The position numbers and the translations under genes are program-made. This document shows positions 12,941-22,240 of a stretch of DNA of 33,487 nucleotides, one piece after another (position 1 is the first letter of the stretch; each line of letters begins with the position of its first letter). The notes under the pieces were generated by a model. The model did no database searches. It was not told where the DNA came from and saw only the letters and a program-made list of their open reading frames with translations. The DNA lies in the IMG/VR virus record IMGVR_UViG_3300008259_000430, positions 1-33,487 of that record; one strand, given 5' to 3'. Source of the stretch: a virus.

Positions 12941-15012
12941 TGATTAGCACAGAGATATACATAGAAGAAAGGAAGATTGATTTATTGCAGGATATATCTA
13001 CCGAGTTTACTTATGCCATTGATGATGTAAGTGATTTTGGTACTCGCAATACTTCTTATAGCAAAACAATAAGCATACCAGGAACGGCAAATAACAACTT
13101 AGTATTTGGTTATATATTCGAACTAAATAATGCTAATGTTACGGATTCGGCATTACCAAACGTAGGATATAACTATAATGCAACTAAACAAGCTAACTGC
13201 AAAATCTTTATTGATAAGGTTCAAATATTTAAAGGCACTTTACGCATATTAGAAATAGTTATAGACAAAGACACAATCGAATACCAGTGCAGCGTTTTTG
13301 GTGAACTTGGTGGTTTTATTAACCAATTAGGAAATAAGCGTTTAGAAGAATTAGATTTTAGTGCATACGACCACACTTATAGCGTAGCTAATATTAGTAA
13401 TAGCTGGAATAACACAGGCGGGTCAGGATATTATTACCCCCTTATTGATTACGGGAATGTTAGTACAGGTGCAGGTGCAGGTGGACTAGGTGGTTATGGT
13501 GTTGCTAAAAAGGACTTTCAATACACAACGTTTAGACCTGCTTTATACGTTAAGGAGTATATACAAAAAATATTTGCAGGAACGGATTATACTTACGATT
13601 GCTCTTTTTTTAATACGGCTTTATTTAACAGGTTAATTATACCGCATAACCAAACAAATATTACTGCTTTAAATAATACAAGTTTTAGTGCTACTGCTAA
13701 TAACAGGACAATGAACCTAACAAGTGCGCCTTATGTTAGATACACTATTATAACCGCAGGTAGTTTTACACCAGATGCCTTTGGAGAAGTATTTACTTAT
13801 ACAGGTTCTAGTATAAGCACAAGTATAAGAGTAACGTTAAGCGGTTTTGTAAATTCATTCAATCCTGCTAACTCTAACTTTTCTGTTATATTAAGAAAAA
13901 ATGGAGTTCCAATAGGTAGTCAAGATTTCGATGCGAGTATTAGAAGGATTATAGCTTGTGATTTTACAGTAGATAATATAACTTTTGCTAATACAGATTA
14001 CATACAAGTTGAGATACTTGGTACATTAATGGAAGTTGAAATATTTACTGGCTCTTTAAATATAACAACTCCTACGCCTACATTAGTTCAAATTAATTTA
14101 GGAGAAAACATTAAGATTAATGAAACAATACCAAGAGGTATATTTCAAAGGGATTTCTTTTTAAGTATTATTAAGATGTTTAACCTTTATGTTTATGAAA
14201 ATAAATTTAATGACAAGGAATTAGTAATTAGCCCTTATGTAGATTTTTATCCTGAGAAGTCGGATAATGCAGAAGATTGGACTAATAAAGTAGACAGGGC
14301 AAAGCCTTTGAGCATTAAGCCAATGAGCGAAATTAATGCTCGTTACTATAACTACAAGTTCAAATCTGACAATGATTTCTATAACGAAAACTATCGTAAG
14401 AAATATACCGAAGGTTATGGAGATTATATTTACGATACATTATTTGATTTCGTAAAAGAAACAGATACTTTAGAAGTTATATTTGCTGCTTCTGTATTGT
14501 ATCAAGCAACAGGGCAAGACAAAGTATTTCCTGCTATTTACAAAAAGTCAAATACTAATAATGCAGAAGATAGAATGGATAGCATTATACGAATAATGCA
14601 GGTTAAAAAAATAACAGAAGTTAATAGTTGGGATATAATGAATGGTGCAACTGTTTTAGGTTCTTATACAAGTTATGGCTACGCAGGGCATTTAAATGAC
14701 CCTATTAACCCAGAGAACGATATAAACTTTGGCGCACCTAAAGAATTACAATTTGCACCAAATACCTATCCTTATACAAATATATTTGCTGCATACCATA
14801 GTCCATACATTGCAGAAATAACAAACAAAGATAGTAAGCTATTAACTTGCTTTGGTCTACTTGATATAATAGATATTTACAATTTAGATTTTAGTAAATA
14901 TGTATACATTGATGGGGTATTATTTAGGCTTAACAAAATCGAAAACTTTAACCCAATGGAATACAACACTACTAAACTATCATTCCTTAAAGTAATAGAA
15001 ACAAAATACTAA
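12940..15012 (+). CDS. Putative tail tip / baseplate protein (690 aa)
   Basis: A 690-residue protein starting MISTEIYIEERKIDLLQDIS, then DDVSDFGTRNTSYSKTISIPGTANNNLVFGYIFEL, a beginning I recognise from large tail-associated proteins of Bacteroidota phages. A repeating GNLR-like sandwich is followed by a domain with IPRGIFQRDFFLSIIKMFNLYVY, a helix-strand pattern like that of tail hub proteins, and a beta-rich end. It sits between a beta-rich virion protein and the tape measure gene, matching a distal tail or hub role. That role is inferred. Confidence 0.6.
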   Translation: MISTEIYIEERKIDLLQDISTEFTYAIDDVSDFGTRNTSYSKTISIPGTANNNLVFGYIFELNNANVTDSALPNVGYNYNATKQANCKIFIDKVQIFKGTLRILEIVIDKDTIEYQCSVFGELGGFINQLGNKRLEELDFSAYDHTYSVANISNSWNNTGGSGYYYPLIDYGNVSTGAGAGGLGGYGVAKKDFQYTTFRPALYVKEYIQKIFAGTDYTYDCSFFNTALFNRLIIPHNQTNITALNNTSFSATANNRTMNLTSAPYVRYTIITAGSFTPDAFGEVFTYTGSSISTSIRVTLSGFVNSFNPANSNFSVILRKNGVPIGSQDFDASIRRIIACDFTVDNITFANTDYIQVEILGTLMEVEIFTGSLNITTPTPTLVQINLGENIKINETIPRGIFQRDFFLSIIKMFNLYVYENKFNDKELVISPYVDFYPEKSDNAEDWTNKVDRAKPLSIKPMSEINARYYNYKFKSDNDFYNENYRKKYTEGYGDYIYDTLFDFVKETDTLEVIFAASVLYQATGQDKVFPAIYKKSNTNNAEDRMDSIIRIMQVKKITEVNSWDIMNGATVLGSYTSYGYAGHLNDPINPENDINFGAPKELQFAPNTYPYTNIFAAYHSPYIAEITNKDSKLLTCFGLLDIIDIYNLDFSKYVYIDGVLFRLNKIENFNPMEYNTTKLSFLKVIETKY

Positions 15013-16826
15013 TGGCACAAGAGAACTCAGTAGATATAAATATAAAAGTTGGCGGTAACCAAGACCAAGCTTTAGGCTCTTTAAAAAAGCAGTTAAAGGA
15101 AGCTATACAAGAGGTGCAAGTTTTAACAGAAAAATTTGGAGAAACTTCAGAACAAACAGTTAGGGCAGTAGAAAGGGCTGCTGCATTAAAAGACCAAATT
15201 GGTTTTGTAAATGATAGTATTGAAGCATTTAATCCTGATGCTAAATTTAAATCATTAACTGCTTCTCTTAGTGGCGTAGCAGGTGGCTTTGCAGCAGCAC
15301 AGGGTGCTATTGGTTTATTTGGTGTAGAGTCAAAAGAAGTAGAACAAGCTTTATTAAGGGTGCAATCTGCTATGGCTTTATCGCAAGGATTACAAGCAGT
15401 AGGGGAAAGCATAGATAGTTTTAAGCAATTAGGAACAGTAATTAAGAATAGCACAATATTTATTAAGGCAAATGAAATGGCTAATAAAGCTGCATCATTT
15501 GCTATGAGGTTATTTGGCGTAAGCGTAGAAACTACATCAACTTCTTTTAAAGTACTTAAAGGTGTAATAGCTGCAACAGGATTAGGTTTACTTGTTGTAG
15601 CACTTGGTGAGGTTGTTTCTATGTTTCAAAACTTTAGCAGCGCAGCAGAAAAAGCAGCAGAGAAACAAGACGAATTTAATAAGCGTGTAACCGAAGGTGC
15701 TAAAACTGCATTAAAAGCAGAACAACAAAATTTAGCAAATCAAGAAAAATTAGAAATTGCTAAAGCTAAATTAAGGGGTGCAAGTGAAAAAGAAATATTT
15801 GATATAGAGCAAAGTTACAGAAGATTAAAAGCACAAGCTCAAGTAAGATTTTTTGAAGAAACTAAAAATGCAGATAAACAAGCAGCTAAAGAAGCAAAAG
15901 AAGAAATTGATAGAGCCAATGTAGAAGGTCAAGTTGCATTATTAGATTTTCAAGCCAAACAAGCAGCAGCAAGAAAAGCAAAAGCTAAAGAAGCAAACGA
16001 TGCTTTAGCAGAGCAAGAAGCTGCAAGATTAGAAAAACAACTTAATGACGAAAAGAAACTTACAGAACAATTATTAGAAGAATACGATAAAAGAAGGGGC
16101 ATTGCAAATAATGCAAAGATTTTAACTCAAAAAGAATTAAATGCATTAGATGCTCAAGATGAAGCGGAAAAAGCAGCAAAGCAAAAAGAAAAAGAAGATA
16201 AACAAATAGCCTTCTTATCAAAAATTACAAATTATACTTATCAAAACATTTTAAAAGACCAACAGCTAAAAGAAGATGCAAGAAAAGCAGAACTACAAGC
16301 TGACCAAGCTTTACAAGACGCAAAGTTTCAAGCAGCTTCGGCAGGTCTTAATTTATTAGCAAGCCTTGCAGGAGAGAATGAAAAGATAGCAAATGCTATT
16401 TTTGTAATTGATAAAGCTTTAGCCATTGCTAAAATTGTAGTAGATACACAAAGAGAAATTTCAGCATATGCAGCTAACCCAACTTGGAGTTTACTTCCTG
16501 ACGGGGGTGCTTTAATAAAAGGTAAATACATTTTAGCTGCAAAGGTTAGAGCAGGTGCAGGTATTGCATCTATTGTAGGTACAACTATTGCAAAGTTTAA
16601 AGGTGGCGGTTCAGCAGGTGGCGTAGGTGGTGGAACTTCTGCGCCAAGTGTTTCGGCAGGTGCACCATTAGCACCACCACAACCACAAGCACAAACAACC
16701 ACATTGGATAGCCAAAGTATTAATGCAATAGGAAATCAAGCTACAAGGGCATATGTTCTCGAAAGCGATGTAACTGGCAGTCAACAAAGGATTGCAGCTA
16801 TTCAGCAAAGAGCAAGGTTTGGTTAA
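15012..16826 (+). CDS. Tape measure protein
   Basis: A 604-residue protein with the usual features: an N-terminal beta strand plus helix (VDINIKVGGNQDQALGSLKKQLKEAIQEVQVL), long Ala/Glu/Lys-rich coiled coils (about residues 215-430), two hydrophobic patches (VIAATGLGLLVVALGEVV near 190; FVIDKALAIAKIVV near 470), and a Gly/Ala/Pro-rich end. By the usual 1.5 angstrom per residue rule the tail would be about 90 nm. No peptidase domain seen. It overlaps the upstream stop (TAATGG). Confidence 0.82.
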   Translation: MAQENSVDINIKVGGNQDQALGSLKKQLKEAIQEVQVLTEKFGETSEQTVRAVERAAALKDQIGFVNDSIEAFNPDAKFKSLTASLSGVAGGFAAAQGAIGLFGVESKEVEQALLRVQSAMALSQGLQAVGESIDSFKQLGTVIKNSTIFIKANEMANKAASFAMRLFGVSVETTSTSFKVLKGVIAATGLGLLVVALGEVVSMFQNFSSAAEKAAEKQDEFNKRVTEGAKTALKAEQQNLANQEKLEIAKAKLRGASEKEIFDIEQSYRRLKAQAQVRFFEETKNADKQAAKEAKEEIDRANVEGQVALLDFQAKQAAARKAKAKEANDALAEQEAARLEKQLNDEKKLTEQLLEEYDKRRGIANNAKILTQKELNALDAQDEAEKAAKQKEKEDKQIAFLSKITNYTYQNILKDQQLKEDARKAELQADQALQDAKFQAASAGLNLLASLAGENEKIANAIFVIDKALAIAKIVVDTQREISAYAANPTWSLLPDGGALIKGKYILAAKVRAGAGIASIVGTTIAKFKGGGSAGGVGGGTSAPSVSAGAPLAPPQPQAQTTTLDSQSINAIGNQATRAYVLESDVTGSQQRIAAIQQRARFG

Positions 16827-16861
16827 ATGATAACAATTTAAAACACTTAATATTTACGAAT

Positions 16862-17446
16862 ATGGAATTACCTGTTTATTTATTAGACATTAGCGAGGAT
16901 ATGAATGACGATGCCGAGGTTGATTATGTGGCACTCGTTGACAGACCTGCTATTCAAAAGAATTGGAATGCCTTTAAAAACCAACAACGATTTGAAGTAG
17001 TTAGCGAAGATAAGCGTATTATTAGCGGACCATTAATGTTGGCGGATGTCCCGATATTCCGCAGTGACTCTACTTATGGAGATTATTTTGTCGTTTTCTC
17101 TAAAGATACTATTTTTAAGATTGCTCAAAAGTTTTTCAAAAGAGGCTACCAATCAAACGTAAACTTAATGCATTCTCCTGACCAACAAGTAGAAGGTGTT
17201 ACTATGTTTGAAAGTTTTATTACAGACGAAAGCCGTGGCATCTTACCTATGAAAGGTTTTGAAGATGCACCGGACGGCTCGTGGTTTGGCTCGTTCAAAG
17301 TAGACAACGAAGATGTATGGAGCGATGTTAAAGATGGCAAATTTAAAGGCTTTAGCGTAGAAGGGTTATTTACCTACAAAACAAAGCCAAGTAAAGAACA
17401 AGAACTTATGAATGCAATAAAGGAAATATTGCAACGAGTTAAATGA
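16862..17446 (+). CDS. Prohead protease (XkdF-like, peptidase S78 type)
   Basis: A 194-residue protein with the XkdF/S78_2 pattern: VDYVALVDRPAIQKNW near the start, then GPLMLADVPIFR, NLMHSPD with catalytic His104, and FKGFSVEGLF with nucleophile Ser165. It should cleave scaffold and capsid N-termini during head maturation. The size is normal. It stands directly before scaffold and major capsid genes. TATTTA lies 11 bases upstream of the ATG, as at 11032 and 19712. Confidence 0.88.
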   Translation: MELPVYLLDISEDMNDDAEVDYVALVDRPAIQKNWNAFKNQQRFEVVSEDKRIISGPLMLADVPIFRSDSTYGDYFVVFSKDTIFKIAQKFFKRGYQSNVNLMHSPDQQVEGVTMFESFITDESRGILPMKGFEDAPDGSWFGSFKVDNEDVWSDVKDGKFKGFSVEGLFTYKTKPSKEQELMNAIKEILQRVK

Positions 17447-17482
17447 TAAACAAAATCTTTTATTAATATTTAAACAAAAAGA

Positions 17483-18073
17483 ATGATGAACGCAAAAGAT
17501 GCAATTATGCAAATTAGGGCTTTATTCGAAGATATGCCAATGGTAGATGCTCCTGCACCTGCTCCTGCACCTATCGAAGAAGTACCTGTTACATTCGCAG
17601 AATATAGCCTTATAGACGGAACTAAGGTTATGATTAGCGAACTTGCTATCGGTGGTCAAGTTACATTGGAAGACGGAAGTCCTGCACCAATGGGAGAACA
17701 CCAATTAGCAGACGGCACTAAAATCGTATTAGACGAAGCTGCAAAAATCTTATCAATCGAAACTCCTGAAGCTGAAGCAAAAGAAGCTGAAGAAGTACCT
17801 GCTGAATTAGGCAACAAGATTGACGAGAAAATGGCTGACGAAATCGCAAAATTAGTAGCTGAAAACGAAGGTCTTAAAACACAAGTAGCGCAATTAGAGG
17901 CAAAAGTTAAGAATGGCTTTAGTCAAGTAGCTGAGTTAATAGAAGCACTTACTAAGACACCTAACGCTGAACCTATTGCGCAGCCAAAACAAACATTTGG
18001 TTCTAACGTAACTACAAAGGAAATGAAGTACGAAAGAATTGAAAAATTTAGAAACGCTTTATTAAACAAATAA
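17483..18073 (+). CDS. Capsid scaffolding protein
   Basis: A 196-residue acidic protein: a Pro/Ala-rich stretch (DAPAPAPAPIEEVP), two DGT/LEDGSPAPMGEH-like beta repeats (about 48-95), then a coiled coil (ADEIAKLVAENEGLKTQVAQLEAKVK, about 125-150) and a polar C-terminus. Position between protease and major capsid, composition and coiled coil fit a scaffold cleaved by the S78 protease. ATG pairs at 17483 and 17486 make the exact start uncertain by one codon. Confidence 0.78.
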   Translation: MMNAKDAIMQIRALFEDMPMVDAPAPAPAPIEEVPVTFAEYSLIDGTKVMISELAIGGQVTLEDGSPAPMGEHQLADGTKIVLDEAAKILSIETPEAEAKEAEEVPAELGNKIDEKMADEIAKLVAENEGLKTQVAQLEAKVKNGFSQVAELIEALTKTPNAEPIAQPKQTFGSNVTTKEMKYERIEKFRNALLNK

Positions 18074-18085
18074 AAATAAAATAAA

Positions 18086-19039
18086 ATGGGATTTGATGTA
18101 TCTGCATTAGCAAACTATACAAAAGAAAACGAAGCTCTACTTGTAACTTCATCTGTATTGGGTGCAAAAACTGCTTCTCTTATTAAGAGTGCAGGAAACG
18201 TTATGGTTGGCGTAAAGTCAAGCGAGAAGATTAACATTATGGAAACTGATGCTATCTTCCAAGATGGTGCTTCTTGCGGGTTCAACGCAAGCGGAAGTAC
18301 GACCTTCACTCAGCGCACGATCACAATCGGAAAAATTAAGCTAAATGAAGCTTTATGTCCTAAAGACCTTGAAGCAAAGTATTTACAAAAAGCTTTACCT
18401 ACTGGTTCTTATTATGACTCTATTCCTTTTGAGCAAGAGTATTCTGAAAAGAAAGCTAAAACTATTGCTGCTCAATTAGAAACTGCGTTATGGACTGGCG
18501 ACACTTCAAGTGTGAATGTTAACCTAAACAAATTTGATGGTCTTGTAAAATTAATAAACGCTGCTTCTGGTGTTGTTGCTGCAAACGCTTCAACTTTTAT
18601 CTCAGGTGCTCCTTTATCTTCTATTACTGCTGCTAACGTAATCTCTATCTTTGATGGTGTTTACCAAGCAATTCCTGCAAAAGTTGTAGCTGCTGACGAT
18701 ATGACTATCTTCTGTGGTCAAGATTTATTCCGCACTTATACTGTTGCTCTTAAAAACAGCGGTTCTTTCAATTACCAAATTGATGTAAAAGCTGATAGCG
18801 AATTTGTACTTCCTGGTACTACAATCAAAGTTGTAGCAGTTGCAGGTCTTAACGGAAGCAACAAGGTTTACGCTATGCGTTTATCTAATATGTTCTTAGG
18901 TACAGACTTATTGAACGAAGAAGAGAAGTTTGAGATTTTCTATGCAAAAGAAGCTGACCAAGTACGTTTTGTATCTCAGTTTAAGATGGGTGTAAACATT
19001 GCCTTTCCTGACGAAGTAGTGAAGTTTATCCTTGCATAA
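18086..19039 (+). CDS. Major capsid protein
   Basis: A 317-residue protein, followed by a strong terminator and preceded by protease and scaffold. It reads as a HK97-fold capsid subunit: an N-terminal arm, GVKSSEKINIMETDAIFQ, then TIGKIKLNEALCPKDLEAKYL, helices (EQEYSEKKAKTIAAQLETALWTG) and a C-terminal A-domain with GLNGSNKVYAMRLSNMFLGTDLL. Codon use is richer in GCT and TCT than neighbours, as usual for highly expressed capsid genes. No cross-linking Lys/Asn assignment is attempted. Confidence 0.85.
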   Translation: MGFDVSALANYTKENEALLVTSSVLGAKTASLIKSAGNVMVGVKSSEKINIMETDAIFQDGASCGFNASGSTTFTQRTITIGKIKLNEALCPKDLEAKYLQKALPTGSYYDSIPFEQEYSEKKAKTIAAQLETALWTGDTSSVNVNLNKFDGLVKLINAASGVVAANASTFISGAPLSSITAANVISIFDGVYQAIPAKVVAADDMTIFCGQDLFRTYTVALKNSGSFNYQIDVKADSEFVLPGTTIKVVAVAGLNGSNKVYAMRLSNMFLGTDLLNEEEKFEIFYAKEADQVRFVSQFKMGVNIAFPDEVVKFILA

Positions 19040-19045
19040 TTTATA

Positions 19046-19075
19046 GGGGGGTTGAAATATGCCCCCCAATTTTTT
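19046..19075 (+). terminator. Strong intrinsic terminator after the capsid gene
   Basis: GGGGGG (19046-19051) pairs with CCCCCC (19062-19067) around a ten-base loop and is followed by AATTTTTT (19068-19075). It starts six bases after the capsid stop codon. This would make the capsid message end preferentially here and boost capsid relative to downstream genes. The ATG at 19059 lies in its loop and is not a start. Confidence 0.88.
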
Positions 19076-19097
19076 CAAACTAATTAATTCAAACAAT

Positions 19098-19619
19098 ATG
19101 CCTTGCGCTTTAACTCAAAATTATACCTTAGATTGTAAAGACAGTTTAGGTGGTATTACTGAGGTTTATTTTATAGCAGAAGGAGATGTTACCTCAACTA
19201 CCGAAGCAAGTGGTGTTATTACCGCACTTGTTAAGGCAGCAGGTAAGAAGTTCTTTAAGTATGAACTTGTAAAAGGCACTTCTCAATTAGTTGAGAATGT
19301 TAATGCAAACGTACAGAACGGAACTATCTTTTATGCTCCGGAATTAACCATAGTATTAAATAAATTACAAGCGAACACAAGAAACGAAATCTTGTTGTTG
19401 GCTCAAAACACTTTAGTAGCAGTTGCCAAAGATAACAATGGCAAATATTGGTACTTAGGAAAAACAAGAGGCTTAGACCTTACAGGCGGTAGCGCAGGTA
19501 CAGGTACGGCTGACGGAGACAGAAGCGGTTATACTCTTACCTTTACAGGTGCAGAGCCAGCTCTAGCTCCAGAAGTAAACTCAACTGTGGCGGGTCAATT
19601 AACCACCGCAGGTTCTTAG
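19098..19619 (+). CDS. Putative major tail tube protein
   Basis: A 173-residue protein. The start is the ATG at 19098 (MPCALTQNYTLDCKDSLGGI), since the earlier ATG falls in the terminator. The family is widespread in Bacteroidota phages and is marked by the Cys-Asp/Cys-Lys-Asp-Ser-Leu-Gly-Gly opening and the LTGGSAGTGTADGDRSGYTLTFTG segment near the end, similar to beta-rich tail tube subunits. It lies between two intrinsic terminators, giving it an expression level of its own. A head decoration role is the alternative. Confidence 0.68.
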   Translation: MPCALTQNYTLDCKDSLGGITEVYFIAEGDVTSTTEASGVITALVKAAGKKFFKYELVKGTSQLVENVNANVQNGTIFYAPELTIVLNKLQANTRNEILLLAQNTLVAVAKDNNGKYWYLGKTRGLDLTGGSAGTGTADGDRSGYTLTFTGAEPALAPEVNSTVAGQLTTAGS

Positions 19620-19644
19620 GTTGTTTTGGTTTTGTATATAGATG

Positions 19645-19679
19645 CCCTCGGACTTAATTGTTCGGGGGTTTTTTATTTT
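19645..19679 (+). terminator. Intrinsic terminator after tail tube gene
   Basis: CCCTCGGA (19645-19652) pairs with TTCGGGGG (19661-19668), with two wobbles and an eight-base loop, followed by TTTTTTATTTT. It is the second terminator within 700 bases and isolates the putative tail tube gene. Confidence 0.82.
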
Positions 19680-19706
19680 GCAAACAATCGTGATAGTTTA
19701 TATTTA
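19678..19706 (+). promoter_or_regulatory. Candidate weak promoter before 19712
   Basis: TTG (19678-19680), an 18-base spacer and TATATTTA (19699-19706) match the Bacteroidota consensus with one mismatch. The predicted start would fall almost on the GTG at 19712, implying a leaderless message. A new promoter after two terminators would make sense, but the spacing and A for G leave doubt. Confidence 0.35.
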
Positions 19707-19711
19707 TAGTT

Positions 19712-20086
19712 GTGATAAGATTAACTAAGGGGCAAACCCAAAATATAATACTTACCTTGACTGAAAAGCAGCTTTTAACAAGTCCTAACTATCTATTTGT
19801 TTTCGAGAATAGAAGCACAAACACGGACATCAAATTTGTCAAGCTAAACAATACAGACATAAGTGCTTACAAGGAAAGGTACAATGAGTTTAGCATTGTA
19901 GTTAATAGCTACTTTAATACGTCTTTAAACGGGCAATACACTTACTCAGTTTACGAACAAGCAAGTCCTTCAAATACAAACCCTACTGGCTTAAACCTGC
20001 TTGAAACAGGCATTATGGAGCTTGAGGGAACAACTATATCATTTACAGAATACGAAACAACAAGCACATTCACAATTAGACAATAA
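19712..20086 (+). CDS. Putative virion protein (124 aa), Ig-like
   Basis: A 124-residue, beta-rich protein with a GTG start (IRLTKGQTQNIILTLTE). The sequence alternates Thr/Asn-rich strands (PNYLFVFENRST; NGQYTYSVYEQASPSN; TGIMELEG) like the N-terminal domain of tail-fibre or baseplate upper proteins. It ends one base into the portal gene. Role unproven. Confidence 0.55.
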   Translation: MIRLTKGQTQNIILTLTEKQLLTSPNYLFVFENRSTNTDIKFVKLNNTDISAYKERYNEFSIVVNSYFNTSLNGQYTYSVYEQASPSNTNPTGLNLLETGIMELEGTTISFTEYETTSTFTIRQ

Positions 20087-22203
20087 TGGAAATACAAGTA
20101 TTGACATTTGCGGAAGCAAAGCAACCGGAATATAAAGAGAAAAAAGGCGAAGGGTATATGCAGTATGGTCAGAATAATGACTATCCGCAATATCTATTAG
20201 ACCTATTTAACAAATCTGCAAAGCATAATGCTATTGTAAGAAACAAAGTAAACTACATTGTAGGGAACGGATGGGCAGGAGAAGATGCTATTGTTAAAAA
20301 GGTTAATAGAGAAGAGAGCCTAAATGACTTAACTAAAAAGGTTGCTTTAGATTTAGAACTATTTGGCGGTGCTTATATTCAAGTTATTTGGTCAGTAATG
20401 GGCGGTCAAGTTGCTGAGTTATGGCATTGTGATTATACAAAGATTAGAACCAACAAAGACAATACGCAGTTTTGGTATAAAGAAGATTGGAAGGCTACAC
20501 GCAACCAAGAAAAAGCTGAGATATACAATGCGTTTAACCCTGCTAACCCACAAGGTGTGCAGATACTTTATGTTAAGGAGTATCGCCCAGGAATGAACGT
20601 TTATAGCCTTCCTGGTTATTTTGGTGCGCTTAACTATATCGAAAGTGATGTCGAAGTTAGTAAGCACGTTTTGGGTAATGCTCAAACAGGGTTTTCTGCA
20701 AGTAAACTTATTACCTTACCAAACGGAGAGCCAAGCCCTGACGAGAAAAGAGCGGTTAGCAGACAGTTCGACAATATGTATACGGGTGCAGACGGCAAGA
20801 AGTATTTACTTGCTTTTGTAAACGATGCAACTCGTAAGCCTATTGTTGATGACTTAGGCGCAAGTGATTTAACCAAAGAAGATTTTAGCCGTGTAGACGA
20901 GTTAATACAAACTAACATATTTAGCGGACATCAAATTACAAGTCCTGACTTGTTCGGTATTGCTACTCCTGGTCAGTTAGGCAACCGCCAACAGATGCGT
21001 GATAGCTACGAAATATTTAACAATACTTATGTACGCTATAAGCAGATGCAACTTGAGGGAGTGTTTAATATGCTTGGTCAATATGCAGGTGTAACAGTTG
21101 AATTAAAGATTATTCCTACCGACCCTATTGGAATTGAGTTTAGTGAGAATGTTCTTATTCAAAATATGAGTAAGGATGAGATTAGAGAAATGTTAAACTT
21201 ACCGCCATTAGAAGTTGATGCAAGTAACGAAGCACAAAGAGTTACAGATGGTATCGCTGCATTAAGTCCATTGGTTGCTAACAAGGTGTTAGAGTCAATG
21301 ACTAAGAATGAAATTAGAGCCTTAGTGGCATTAAAGCCTACAATCGATGGCGATGTTATTTCTTCTACTATTACAACAGAAGAACCAATGTCAGCTGAGA
21401 CAAGCGTAAACGAACACATAAAAGGTCTTAAGGGTAGAGAGTGGCAGAATATGCAACGCATCATTAGAGATTTTAACAAGGGTAAAATAACAAGGGAACA
21501 AGCAAGTTCTATGTTAAAAGGTGGATATGCTTTAAGTGATGAAGAGGTTGCTACTTGGTTAGGTGCTGAGGAATTAGAATTTAACGAAGCTGATTTTCAA
21601 GTTTTCTTTGAGTTCGGAGAAGATAGAAGTGCTTACGAAGTATTTAAAAGCAAAGCAAGATTTAACGATGATGCGGACTTTGAAATGTTTGCAGATGTAT
21701 CGCAGTTACAATCTAATATTTTAGATTTAATTGTTAAAGACAAGCGTATTACTCCAGAGGTAATTGCTGACACTTTAAAAGAAGATGTAGGTGCGGTTAA
21801 GCGTGTTATTGATTTATTGATTGAGAAGGGGTTTATTAAGACAAACGAAGTAAAGCAAGGTAAAGGGATTGATAGTAACGTTATTATCGAAAGGCAACTT
21901 ACTGCTCCTATTGGGCAGATTGTAGAAGCTATAAAGCCACAAACTTCGCAGATATTAATTCGTTACTCTTACGAGTGGAAAGCAGGTTTTAACGATGGCG
22001 ATTTAGATACAAGCAGACCTTTTTGCAAATACTTAGTTACCGCTAACAAGTTTTATAGCCGTAGCGAAATAGAAATGATGAGTGCAAGGCTTGGTTATTC
22101 TGTATGGGATAGACGAGGCGGTTGGTATACTAAGCCGGGAACAAACACACATTCTCCAAGTTGCAGACACGAGTGGAAGTCAAACATAGTTAAAAGAAAA
22201 TAA
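20086..22203 (+). CDS. Portal protein fused to MuF-like C-terminal domain
   Basis: A 705-residue protein. Residues 1 to about 430 read as a portal: YGQNNDYPQYLLDLFNKSAKHNAIVRNKVNYIVGNG, DLELFGGAYIQVIWS, QITSPDLFGI and LPPLEVDASNEAQR. A helical segment (GKITREQASSMLKGGYALSDEEV) is followed by a winged-helix-like stretch (LQSNILDLIVKDKRITPEVIADTLK, about 545-590) and a MuF/SPP1 gp7-like end: RPFCKYLV, then SRSEIEMMSARLGYSVWDRRGGW and CRHEW. The usual separate minor head protein seems fused to the portal. A portal after the major capsid gene is unusual order. Confidence 0.8.
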   Translation: MEIQVLTFAEAKQPEYKEKKGEGYMQYGQNNDYPQYLLDLFNKSAKHNAIVRNKVNYIVGNGWAGEDAIVKKVNREESLNDLTKKVALDLELFGGAYIQVIWSVMGGQVAELWHCDYTKIRTNKDNTQFWYKEDWKATRNQEKAEIYNAFNPANPQGVQILYVKEYRPGMNVYSLPGYFGALNYIESDVEVSKHVLGNAQTGFSASKLITLPNGEPSPDEKRAVSRQFDNMYTGADGKKYLLAFVNDATRKPIVDDLGASDLTKEDFSRVDELIQTNIFSGHQITSPDLFGIATPGQLGNRQQMRDSYEIFNNTYVRYKQMQLEGVFNMLGQYAGVTVELKIIPTDPIGIEFSENVLIQNMSKDEIREMLNLPPLEVDASNEAQRVTDGIAALSPLVANKVLESMTKNEIRALVALKPTIDGDVISSTITTEEPMSAETSVNEHIKGLKGREWQNMQRIIRDFNKGKITREQASSMLKGGYALSDEEVATWLGAEELEFNEADFQVFFEFGEDRSAYEVFKSKARFNDDADFEMFADVSQLQSNILDLIVKDKRITPEVIADTLKEDVGAVKRVIDLLIEKGFIKTNEVKQGKGIDSNVIIERQLTAPIGQIVEAIKPQTSQILIRYSYEWKAGFNDGDLDTSRPFCKYLVTANKFYSRSEIEMMSARLGYSVWDRRGGWYTKPGTNTHSPSCRHEWKSNIVKRK

Positions 22204-22240
22204 GAAATGAGGTTTACAAGCAGGTATTACGGCAAACAAC

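Noticed and set aside
19059-19097. Upstream ATG extending the putative tail tube protein by 13 residues
   Set aside because: This ATG is in the loop of a strong terminator, and the known family start (MxCALTQ) matches the ATG at 19098.
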